A stretch of 64,000 nt of DNA from Diphasiastrum complanatum (lineage: Eukaryota; Streptophyta; Lycopodiopsida; Lycopodiales; Lycopodiaceae), in assembly GCA_029204225.1 (NCBI GenBank), contig MU832595.1, positions 1 to 64,000 on the forward strand. Reading direction: 5' to 3'. Positions within the stretch are counted from its first letter, which is position 1, and each line of letters begins with the position of its first letter. Shown here one piece after another: positions 45,030 through 56,283 of this stretch. The notes under the pieces were generated by a model. The model saw only the letters and a list, made by a program, of their open reading frames with translations, did no database searches and was not told the DNA's origin. Position numbers and translations under genes: made by a program.

Positions 45030-45876
45030 AAGGCCGTACTCTCGTCCCATTTGGACCTGCAACAAAAACTCCAGATTGCAGGCGAATTCAGCGGCCGCAT
45101 GAACGATGGGATCTGGGCACTTGAAGTATCGCTTAACCACTGGGGGAGGTGGTGGCTGTTGGGCTGTGCACTGCTACCAATCTTTGAGGGCGACCTTGGC
45201 TTGAGATAGTTCATGTTGAGCCTAAAGGCAATACCAATCAAATGCATCTTGATAACCCGCCAGTGTTTGTCAGAAAAGCTACACCTGCTGGTGTTGGGTG
45301 AGCAGTCTTGTGGTCGCAGGCGACCTCCGCTCCGAGGCATTGGTTCTCTATTTCGGCCACTACTAGTTGTGCTTGGAGAGGGGCTAGCTGCTGTTGTGCG
45401 GACTGCTGGGCTTCCTGGACTTTGGCTGCCGCATCCATCACGAATTTATACAGGGCCTTGATATAATCTTGGAGGCCCGTCTCGTTCTTTTACAGCTTCA
45501 GGACCTGGGCTTTTTCTGCCTCCTTATGTTGTTGTGCCACTTGTAGGTCCTGCTGGTGTTGTGTGAGCTCGACTCGCAGCTTAGTGTTGCTTGTTGCCAA
45601 TTCCGAAACGCGGCTGTCCAAGGTAGATTTGGCATGTACTAGGTCCTTGAGCATGGTGCCCAATTGCTGGTAGGCCTACGGGATGTTTAAAGAGCAGCCG
45701 GAGCTAGTGTACTGATTAGTCCCTGGCACGTCGTCCTTGTCGTCGTCTTCAATCAAGATTTCAGGTGCCACCAAATCGTCTGGTGCGGTTGGATCATCAC
45801 ACAAAGGTGAGGCGATAAACTCTGGGGGAAGTGGGTGGAAGGACGGAAGTGTGGATAGGAGGAATGAGCTGTTCAA
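45030..45876 (-). pseudogene. Coiled-coil protein ORF remnant, unrecognised
   Basis: Reading leftwards from 45876 the frame starts Ser/Pro-rich with an acidic patch (EILIEDDDKDD). After one stop it becomes a long heptad-like stretch (LDSRVSELATSNTKLRVEL, then VQEAQQSAQQQLAPLQAQL) with one more stop. Near 45230 it shifts frame and continues to about 45030 as a region without clear similarity. Roughly 280 residues with two stops and one or two frameshifts. GC content is higher than its surroundings. It could be a gag-like or accessory ORF of a gypsy element or a host fragment; I do not recognise it. Confidence 0.45.
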
Positions 45877-45904
45877 AAGAAAAGGTACATGCCTTCGTCT
45901 GTGA

Positions 45905-46410
45905 ACTTCAATTTTGAACCCTGATTTTTTCGAGTTCTCTTTTCTCGAGTTTTTATTCTTTGAGTTTATTTTTCAAATTCTATTTTTTCGACTTTCGTTT
46001 TTCTGAGTTTATTTTTCGATATTATTTTTTCGATTTTTATTTTTTCCAATTCTTTTTTCGAGTTTTTATTTTTTCAAGTTAATTTTTCGAATTTTATTTT
46101 TCAAGTTTATTTTTTTGAATTTATTTTTCGAATTTTATTTTTCGAGTTTATTTTTTGATTTCCATTTTTTTATCTTAATTTATTCAATCCATAGATCTTC
46201 GATGCATTAAATTTTTGATTCAAGATGTTTTTGAGCCCTTATTTTTTCGATACTGTCTACTTTTTTGGATACCCTGTTTGTTTTTCATATCATTTAATTT
46301 TTTCGATCTCGTATCCTTTTTCGAGCCATTGTCATTTTTAGACTAGTTTTGATTTTTTTTTGACCCCCTGCATTTTTTTTCGACCACGTTTATTTTTTCA
46401 CCCTGAAGCA
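45905..46410. repeat. Low-complexity array of TTTTTCGA(G/A)TTT words
   Basis: About 25 imperfect units of 12-18 bases (TTTTTCGAGTTTATT type) with a strong T bias on the plus strand, changing near 46310 to CGAGCC and CGACC variants. A shorter run of similar words (TTTTGACCC, TTTCGACCC) is at 485-650. From 46410 to 46886 nothing is recognised. Confidence 0.7.
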
Positions 46411-46886
46411 GAAGGAGAATACAAAGTGTGCCAAGACAATTCATGATTATTTGGCAAGACCCACAAGGAAATTGTCCGAGAAATTTAGAGAAAAAATTCA
46501 AAGGCAATTTTCAGAGGACAATATGTTCAGATGATCGAGAGCTGCTATACGAACAAGCTTATACCAGTGATTAGGCCTTAACTGGGACCCATTCCGTTGG
46601 GCATAAGAACGAGATTCATCACATTTGAAGCCATCGAAAAGGAGATAAGCTACGAGAAGTCTCTTGACAAAAAGAAAGCTGAAAAAAACAAGCAAGAGAC
46701 TCTCAGTTATGCGAGCTATCCTGATAATGTGCTGTGACTTTGAAGTGTTGCCGAAAAGCGCGACATTATCAACCAATAAGTTCTTAGTTTTACGTAGGCA
46801 AATGCTGATCCATGCCTTTCCAAGAAATCAAGCGTCAAAGCCGAGGCATTGCAGTGGGACCTGCAACACTATAGGAAGAGGATAGT

Positions 46887-48139
46887 TGATGCCATGCCCC
46901 TGAGGTATCGATGCAGTGTCTCATCACCCAAAAATGGTTTTCAGCAGAGATGAAGTTGAGAGCCGAGTTTGAGAGCACGAGAATTATTAGTGCTAAGCTA
47001 AAGTATACAGTTGTGAGCCCCATGGCAATTCTCGAAAGATGGATAGCCACGTGGAAGCTCGCAATTTTTAATAAAGAGACCTCCTATTATCAAGTAAGAG
47101 GTGGAACTCAAATTCTTATAGATTGGGGTTCACTTTGTTGTAAGAGATGCAATCAAATTATGTTACAATTGAGTTCACCAACTCCTGGGTATAGATAGAG
47201 GCCTTCTCCACGAGTTCCATAGCATGTGTTATGCTCTTTGAATTGAAGATTCTACTACTTGCATTTCCTTCCATGCTCCATCTTCATGCATATAGTTTGG
47301 GTACTGATGTATGAATGTGTTTTTTGTTGTTAATTCTCTCTTAAGGATTGGTTTGGGATTAGTATCAGGTAGATGTGCAAGGCTTGGAAGCTGATCCATC
47401 ATTCTACTCAATTTATATGCTTCTTAGTTATCGGCTCCCTGAGGAGTTTTTCATACAACTGTTGAGTGACAGTTGTAAGAAGCACTTTGTAGGATTCCCA
47501 TTTGTGTTAGCATCAGGTAGATGTGTAGGACTTGGAGATTGATCTACCATTCTACTGATTCTCGATGTTTCCTGGTTTCTGGCTCCCTGAGGAGTTCTTC
47601 TTGCAACTGTTGAGTGACAGTTGTAAGAAGCACTTTGTAGGTTCTGAGATTTCAGTTAAAGGTTGTTGTGTTGATGTTCTGTGATTTCAGTAGGAGTAGA
47701 TTTAGTTTAGTTCTTTGATGTTTCTATAGATTAGATTAATAATAATCTGTAATTTGTAAACAATCAAGAATCAATCTGAAATAGAACTGTAGAAAGTAGG
47801 AAATCGAGTTCTGATAGATCTCTATCCAAGATGAGCTACCACTGCTAATTAAGGATCAAAATCAGGTTGTTGTTGTGCCTCTAACAGGCGGATACAACAC
47901 CATTATACTACAAAACAAAACCCGTGACTGAGCTATAGCTAAATTGATCTATAGTCATGTGAATCTCTTGCCATGCTAAAGTTCTATTAGACAGAGAGTA
48001 AGCACTACATTGAGTAAAAGGTTCAGCGCTAGTATTGGCCCGTTGAGAAGTAGGATCTGTGTCAAGCAGAACCAGCAAGCGTTGGTGCTACATGAGAAGT
48101 AGAATCTCTGCAAACAATGGAAGATTTTGTGCACTAACA
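46887..48139 (+). mobile_element. Gypsy LTR with internal duplication
   Basis: Begins TGATGCCATGCCCC and ends CACTAACA, two bases before a tRNA-Asp-type PBS. Its first 150 bases match, in inverted orientation, the fragment ending at 48581, and resemble the LTR at 2.43 kb. About 1.25 kb. An internal direct duplication lies at 47365-47641. Confidence 0.55.
47365..47641. repeat. Direct duplication inside the LTR
   Basis: TCAGGTAGATGTG...CACTTTGTAGG occurs at 47365-47492 and again at 47513-47641 (period 148 bp), with about 85 percent identity by eye. The last 40 bases (GTTGAGTGACAGTTGTAAGA type) are identical. Confidence 0.85.
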
Positions 48140-48140
48140 T

Positions 48141-48157
48141 TGGCGTCGTTGTCGGGG
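48141..48157 (+). other. Primer-binding site, tRNA-Asp type with two mismatches
   Basis: TGGCGTCGTTGTCGGGG differs from the perfect tRNA-Asp site at 17158-17174 by two C-to-T changes. About 300 bp upstream and just downstream, a segment ATCAGG..GTGCC...AGGCGG...ACCATTATAC is duplicated. No gag follows. Confidence 0.65.
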
Positions 48158-48439
48158 AGGATCGAATCAGGTCGTAGGTGTGCCACTGATAGGCGGGACA
48201 CACTACCATTATACTAACAAAGACAACTGCTATACTACATAGCAAAACCATTGCTTAGCAAGCTCTCTGTCAGAAGAATAGCAGCACACAAGGTCAGAAT
48301 CGCTGCAAATAGACGAAGAAGAGACGCTAGCAGATCACTAGAGACAAGAAGATACTAGCGCTAACATTCTTGATAATACATCTCAAGTTTGAGAGGGTCC
48401 AAATTACTAGCTCCCACATGGTTTTCTATCTTTTGGGAA

Positions 48440-48581
48440 TTACCATAGGGCTCACAAAATATGTAATTTTAGTCTACCACTAGTAATTCTCGTGCTCTTA
48501 GACTCAGCTCTCACCATCGTCTCCACTAGAAACCCTTTTGAGTGGTGAGGCACTACATCAACACCTCGGGGCGTGGCATCA
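48440..48581 (-). mobile_element. Gypsy LTR start, inverted fragment
   Basis: Reverse-complement of this piece begins TGATGCCACGCCCCGAGG and continues with GAGAGCTGAGTCTAAGAGCACG, parallel to the start of the LTR at 46887. It is only about 140 bp long. Confidence 0.55.
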
Positions 48582-48589
48582 GCTAACAC

Positions 48590-49230
48590 TATTTTATTTT
48601 GCAGTGAGCACTTGAGCTTAAACCTGAGCTCTATCAAAAGATCTATAGGTAATAATATAAAACTTTTTTGTGTAAAGATGAATTCGGCTAGGAATACGCA
48701 TACGGATATTGACTCGATCCTGCCGGTTATATGTAAATACATTCCAAATGAAAAAGCAAAGAAAGCTGAATGGGAGATTTGTGGTCTGGAGGTAAATCCT
48801 GTCCATCTCATCAGCAATTTACAATCAACATTTTAATATATTCTATTCATTGTTTGGTTTTCCTTCATTGATGTCTTATGTGCTGAACTTTTTGTAGTCA
48901 CCCCAACAAAATGATTCATTCAGTTGTGGGTGGTACACTTTGTATAATGTGTTATTTTTGGAGTGGTTCATCCTTAAACAAAATGTTGATATTTCAAAAG
49001 TAATTTATTCTGTTTATTCTTGGTTTTAGAATCATGATTAATTTTTTAATTCTGAAAATTTTCTAATCGTAACTAATACAAGAATGTTCTTTCTTACAGT
49101 TTAAACTTCTTGATTACACAGCATCCCAGGTGTACAGATTCAGGCAAGAACTTATTCTGAGCATATTGCAAGGGCAAGGCTTCAGCCACTTCTTGATGAT
49201 GATGGCGTTGCAGATGATGTCATTATACTG
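48590..49230 (+). other. Exon-like stretches, unrecognised
   Basis: 48670-48795 stays open with ordinary amino-acid composition (SILPVICKYIPNEKAKKAEW) and ends at a GTAAAT donor-like site. At 49101-49230, after pyrimidine-rich DNA, another open stretch reads VQIQARTYSEHIARARLQPL. They look like exons of a plant gene, cut on the right by the copia at 49231, but I do not recognise the protein. Confidence 0.3.
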
Positions 49231-49239
49231 GAAAAAAAT

Positions 49240-52104
49240 TGGCTCAAGGCGTAAACAGAGAAAGCCAGATCGGGTCTGGTACAAATTGTGAGGTACATCT
49301 CCAGCTATCATTGGTGTGGCCTTTTCTTTGCAGTCCATCATGTGGTATTGCCTTAGCACTTTTCTGGCATATTTTGACTGACTCAAGTGTATTTTGCCCT
49401 TTGTTCGATCTCTTCTGATCTCCAGCCTGAGGCATTTCGTTGCTTCTCCAAGATCTGTGATTTCGTAGCTCTTAGAAATCTGACTCTTCTTGTCTTTGAT
49501 CAGCATCAAGGAATTACCTATCATCAGCAAATCATCCACGAAAATGGTCAGTATCACAAAATCCTTTCCTACTATTTTGACATAGACATTGCAGTCTGGT
49601 TGAGTAGGATTGAAGTCTAGAGACTTCAGAAGACCATCAAGCTTCTTATACCAGGCTCGTGATGTCTGTTTTAGACCATAGATGCATCTCTACAACCGAC
49701 AGACATATTGTCGATTGTTGGGATCTTCATAGCCTTCAGGTTGTTTCATGAAGATTTCTTCCTCTAGATCTCCATGGAGAAAGGCTATTTTCACGTCAAT
49801 CTGGTGAATTTCCAGATTGTGCTGTGTGGCGTATGCAAGGAGTAGCCTTATGCTTGTCATCTTGACCATGGGCGAATATGTGTCGAAATAATCAACACCA
49901 TATCTCTGTGTGTAGCCCTTCGCGACAAGCCTTGCTTTGTAGCGGCCAATGGTGCCATCTGATTTCATCTTTTTCTTATACACCCACTTGCAGTCGACTA
50001 TTTTTTTGTTTTCTGGCAGTGGCTCTAATGTCTATGCCTCGTTTCGCCTCATCGACTCGATCTCCTCTAACATTGCCTGCTTCCAGAATTCTCCCTCTGG
50101 ACTCTGGATAGCTTCTTGGTATGTGGTTGGCTCTTCTGTGAAGCTGCAGTACTCGAACTACGTGTCTTTGCTCCATTGAAGATTGTCAGAGTAGCGGTCT
50201 AGAGGTCTTCTTTGTCTCGTTTACCTTCTAGGTTCGTTCCGTCGCTGCTCGAACGTTTCTTGTTCGTGGGGTTGATCCTCTGCTTCCTGCTGCTCTAGAG
50301 TCTGCGGCTCTGCATTTTGATTTGATGTTTGTCCTCGATCTCCCTCTTGAATGGGCAGCAGTGTGAAGATCTCATGGCCTCTTTCGTCTTTCAATCCAGA
50401 AAATGTGGACTCATCGAACTTCACATCTCTGCTCGAAACAACCTTCTTCGTGGTTGGATTGTAGAGCCTGTTGCTCCGTTCGAGTAGCCGACCATGATTG
50501 TTTGTTCAGATTTGTCATCGAGCTTGCTTCTTTTTTCTTTTGGAATGTGCTTGTATGTTGCACATCCAAACACTCGTACGTATGACAGACCAGGCTTTCT
50601 GCCTGTCCACATTTTGTATGGTGTTTTGTTTTCCAGCATTGTCGTTGTAGATCTGTTCTGCAGGTGCACAGCTGCAGCTATTGCCTCAGCCCAGAATTGA
50701 CTCGGCAATTGAGCCTGTGCCATCATGCATATGGCTCTTTCGACTAACATTATGTTTCTTGTTTCTGCTACACCATTGTATTCTGGTGTGTATGCAGGAG
50801 TGAACCGGTGTTCTATCCCCTGTTCTTCACAAAATTTTGAGAATTCTTTGCTTTTGTATTCACCTCCGTTGTCAGATCTAAGGATCTGTATCTTTTTCGA
50901 GGTGTGTCGCTCTGCGAATGCCACGAACTTCTTGAAGAAATCAAACACTTTGGATTTTTTCTTTAAGTAGTAGATCGTGGTCATTCGGATGTAATAATCT
51001 ATGAACGTTAGAAAGTATCTCGAACCTGAGAGCGAATCTGTCTTCATTGGTCCACAGACATCAGAGTGGACGAGCTCAAGAACTTCCTTGGCTCTTCTTC
51101 CCTCATGTGTGAATGGATTTCGATGTTGCTTGCCTTTTTTACAGGCTTTGCAGAACTCAGTTTCGGGCCTTGAAATCCTGATACCTGTGACTATGTCTTT
51201 TCTGCTCATGTCATACAGGCTCTGCATGTTCAGATGATACATTCTCCTATGCCAAAGCTGATCTTCATTTTTTGATGCATTTAATATGCTATCAGAATTG
51301 CTGATTATTTTGGCCTGGTAGAGGTGTCCTTCTTTGCATCCGACCGTCAGCAACTTGTTTGTCATCTTCTCGATCATGCGGCAAGTGTTGTCGTCGAACA
51401 AAACTCGAATGCCAAGATCTGTCATCTTGGAAACAGACATCATATCTTTTATGAGTGAGGGCACATAGAGTGCTCCTGGCAGCTCTGCTTGACCTGACAA
51501 TGTTTGCAGTTGTAGAGTGCCAATGACTTTGACATCGTGTCTGCTTCCATTGCCTAGAATCACTGCTCTGTCATTTTTGAGTTCGCGAAAGTTGATCAAG
51601 ATCTACTTGTTGCAGGTTATGTGTGATGTTGCTCCTGAATCGATGACTACATCGTAGTCGTGTTCAAAGTAGCTTGTTGAGGCTTCATCGAATATCGTGA
51701 AAGCTTCGTCACCTCTTTCTGCATCCTTAGATGACTCTGCAACGTTTGTCTTTTCAGCTTTGTTTTTTTCTTTTTGGATTAAATCTGCAATCGTATGCAG
51801 AGTGTCCTTTCTTCTTGCAGTGCATGCAAGGTATTGCTGGATTGAACCAGCATATGTTGGCCGTATGGCCTGGTTTGTGGCAGTGATCGCAGGAAGAAGA
51901 TTGCTGATTCGAGGACTTCGTCTTCTTGAATCTTGGCTTGTTCTTGTTTTTCTTCCTTCCTTTCATGAAGAGAGCCTTCTCTTGATCACTGCTTCCCTCT
52001 CCTTCGTCTCTCATCAGTCTCTCATCAGCAAAAAGACTGACTGCTTTGTCGAATGTCATATCTAGTAGACTCAGTATGAGCATTCTCAGTGGCTGATAGG
52101 ACAT
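49240..52104 (-). pseudogene. Copia gag-pol with intact protease and integrase active sites
   Basis: From right to left: zinc knuckles (DHCHKPGHTANICW, then CMHCKKKGHSAYDC, about 51935-51790); the protease site VIDSGATSH (about 51630-51650); GAG-pre-integrase (LWHRRMYHLNMQSL); an integrase core with all three acidic residues visible (LVHSDVCGPM, LRSDNGGEY, then EYNGVAET); a frameshift near 50440; the integrase C-terminus and linker; RT from about 50000 (MKSDGTIGRYKARLVAKGY) to FVDDLLMIGNS (about 49540). Only the three indels and the truncated RNase H separate it from an intact frame, so this copy preserves parts that the 18.7-kb copy lost. Confidence 0.88.
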
Positions 52105-52194
52105 CGTAGAGATTTCATGAAGTACATCAGCTGTTGTGGTGCTGGGACCTGGTGTTCATGTCCTGATGCATTGAGCTGAGTTCATGTCCTGGTG

Positions 52195-52738
52195 TTCATC
52201 GATTGCAGCTGAGTTCTGCTCATTGGCATACTTTCATGCACAACTCTAGTATTTTTTTTCTGTTCTATTCGCTACCTCTCTCACTCTGTCTCTTACAGAT
52301 CTATATATTTTATGATCCAGAAAGGATCGTTTATACCTCCATAGTGTAGAGTTTACAAGATGGCTAAATGCAAAAATCACAAGACTAGTTAAAGCTAATC
52401 AACTAATCAGTTAGTCTCTGTCGTTGCCACTCGTTTCACCTGGGCGTGAAGTCTATGACTCCAAGCCTGTTGAGTTGCCAACTGGCAGTGCAGAAGATTC
52501 TTCTTTGTTTGTTTCGTAATCTTCCGTTTGCTTTCGTTCTCTTCGTTTCTTTCATAGTTTTTCGTTTTGCGTCCCTTTGCGGTTTGTGGTCCTGGAGGTG
52601 TGTTTTACGATTCATGAATGATTCGCGAATCGTTCGTGCTTCGAGTAAAGTGACGTTGAGTGTTGCGAATTGTTCTCGTTCGACCTTCGTTTCTTGTTTG
52701 TGTTGCGACAAAGTTGCAGGAGTTCACCATTTCTGACA
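52195..52738 (-). repeat. Partial 5' LTR of the minus-strand copia
   Basis: Matches the first two-thirds of the 18.7-kb LTR, including GTATAAACG at about 52330 (complement) as TATA box. It stops at GAGCAGAAC and joins gag sequence, losing about 270 bp of LTR plus the PBS. Confidence 0.85.
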
Positions 52739-53709
<971 letters not shown>

Positions 53710-54388
53710 TGTGAAGAATTGAAAAAGATTATCTATGTTAGATATAGGGGTCTTATGTTTTTTACATCAAGCATCTAGGTGTAGGATGTTGATAGGAATA
53801 AATTTGGCATAGATGGCAAATTATGCATTTCCACTTGTAATGCCACTATTGAGCCAAAATAGAGTAAGAGGCTAAATACATGCCAATTAGAGTGTATACA
53901 AGTGTAAAGCTTTTGTTTGATGAATTCCAAGAGGTCCAATAGGATTTAGAGGTGGAACCTTGTGAGGTCCAATAGGAAATTGAGGTGTGCTTGAATATAG
54001 TCCAATAGAATTAAGAGGTGCATGGATCAAGGGTCCAATAGAATCAAGAGGTGACAAAGTATGGTCCAATCATAGTTAAGCATAGTGGTAGCTCGTGGAT
54101 CTACTAGTATCATTGTACTCCTCATTTTGAAGCTAATTGATTTGGTGGTTTCATGGATTTTGTGAGTTATTGGATTTCTAGCTTTCTCTCTCTACCCGAG
54201 AGCTCATGATGCTTTTTCTCTCTCTACCCAAGGAGAGCAGCTTGTTTTTACTTAGATTACTTTTGGAACACTTCCCACACGTGTGAGTGAGAGTTGGAAG
54301 TGATTGAATGCATGTAGTAGTGTGTTTTTGCCATAGCATCTAAGATAGATCTTGAATCTCAATCTAGTCTTGATCTTGGTGCATCTAC
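53710..54388 (+). repeat. 5' LTR of element C, 3'-truncated
   Basis: Matches 62207-62885 up to GGTGCATCTAC and then stops. Includes repeated GGTCCAATAG(A/G) words (five copies at 53930-54070). Confidence 0.9.
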
Positions 54389-55359
54389 TCTCTATGGTGT
54401 TTGATCATTTCCTTATTTTCAAAGCTTATGTAGAGAAGCAATTCTCATTCAAGATTAAAGCTCTTAGAAGTGATGGAGGTGGTGAATATATCTCCAATAA
54501 ATTTCAAGATTTTTGTGAGCTTGAAGGCATTAAAAGAAAGTTCTCTTGTACCTACTCTCCATCTCAAAATGGAGTGGCCGAGAGAAATAATAGATCTCTA
54601 TGTGAATGTGCAAAATCTATGAAAATTGAGGCATCTTTTCCCAAAGATTTTTGGGGAGAAGCCATTAATTGTGCAAATTATCTTTGCAATAGGCTCCCAC
54701 ATATAGCTCTTGGAGGAAAGTCACCATATGAAATCTTATTTTTGAAGAAGCCTAAGGTTGATCACCTTAGAGTTTTTGGATGCTTATGCTTTGTCCATAT
54801 TCCCTTGGAAACAAGGAAGAAGGAAGTAGTGCATGCAAAGGGATCATGGTTGGATACTCATCCACCAAGAAGGCCTATAGAGTCTTTATACTCTCTACTT
54901 CTCAAGTTATTGAAAGTAGAGATGTTGTCTTTCATGAAGATCAACACTCATCTTTTGAAGAGGCCGACATCAAGAAATCTATGGATGCATCATCAATTAT
55001 TGATTTTGAAGACAATCATGATGTGATGGGTCGAGATTTGAAGAAGACTCTCCTCGGATTTTCTCACCAAGAAGATCCATGAGAGATAGATCCGAGCCTA
55101 AGAGGCTCTCATATGTTGACAAAGGCAAACAAGTGGATCTTGATTCCACTAATTATGTTTTTTATGTCTCTCATGAAGAGCCAAAGAATGTACAAGAGGC
55201 ACTCAATACCAAGGAGTGGTATGATGCCATGAAGCAAGAGTATGATGCATTGATCACCAACAATACTTGGGAGCTTGTGGATCCTCCATCCAACAAGCAT
55301 GTGATTGGTTGCAAGTGGGTATTTCGGATCAAGTTCAATCATGCATAAAGCAAGATTAT

Positions 55360-56208
55360 TGTGAAAGTACAGCAAAAAGGACCAAGAATGGATCCAAATC
55401 AGATCCACAAGTGTGATTGGGTGTTAGATTAGATTGATCTACCAATCTACACAAGATTAGATAGCACTAGATCAAATCTACATCAACAAATCTAACAAGA
55501 ACAATCAAATATGATCAAAACTTGTACTTGCTGGTTTCACACGTGTGAAGACCTGTCAGAGTATGGACTACCAGCAAATAATGAAGTACACTAAGCTTAG
55601 AAACTATTAGAAGCATAAAATCACAAGACAAATGGAGAGATTACTCAAGAAATGCACCAAAACCAAGATTTAGCTTTCTTGTCAATTATGGCCAAATGAG
55701 CCACCATATATACACAAGAGCTGATGCTTACTCAGCTGATTTGGCACGTGTGAGAGTGCCTACTCATCAAAGGATCCACCAATAATCATCGATATGGCAC
55801 ATGGACCAAGTTTCCTAACTTATAGCCACCTCCCTTGATTTTAGGCAATTTTCCTGATTTATAGGGACCTGCACAAATATCTACTACAAGTTGGATCTCA
55901 CCTAATACTGATGTTTTCACACATGTGAGCAGTCCTTGGCACGTGTGAGATCACTCCTATCCATGTGAAATAGCTTTTCCTACCAATAAAATGATGCCAA
56001 GTGGCATATAGCTAGAAAACTAGATTTTGGCCATTTTAGCCACTATATTTTAATTGAAATGGTATGTACAACCTATATGACTCATCTAAATGATAAATGC
56101 ATTTATTTCACACGTGGGAACAGGCTCCACACATGTCTAATGATGATATGTACTACTCATAATGGTATTTACAAGATTTGATCAAGTTAGCTTTTGCCAA
56201 TTTTAACA
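55360..56208 (-). repeat. 3' LTR of element B
   Basis: Contains TATATATGG (complement at about 55706-55715) as a likely TATA box, and several CACACGTGTG-type E-box/G-box words (55548, 55745, 55936), also in the other copy. Confidence 0.93.
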
Positions 56209-56283
56209 CTCCTCCTCAAAACTAACTTGATGATATTGAGATTGACTCCATGGGCTGAATTGGTCTTCAAATATGGATCCTTG

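Larger units (their letters stand above)
49231..52738 (-). mobile_element. Ty1/copia element, minus strand, truncated in RNase H
   Basis: Same family as the 18.7-kb element. The LTR begins TGTCAGAAATGG at 52738 (minus strand). Order leftwards: partial 5' LTR (52738 to about 52195), gag knuckles, protease, integrase, RT, then an internal loss (at ATPMIAG) and the very start of RNase H, where it ends abruptly at about 49231. PBS and gag N-terminus are missing because the LTR joins directly to mid-gag. It interrupts element D, whose integrase begins at 52739. Confidence 0.88.

Noticed and set aside
48452-48817. Minus-strand ORF of 121 codons
   Set aside because: Its C-terminal part lies in an inverted gypsy LTR fragment and the rest is antisense to the exon-like stretch.
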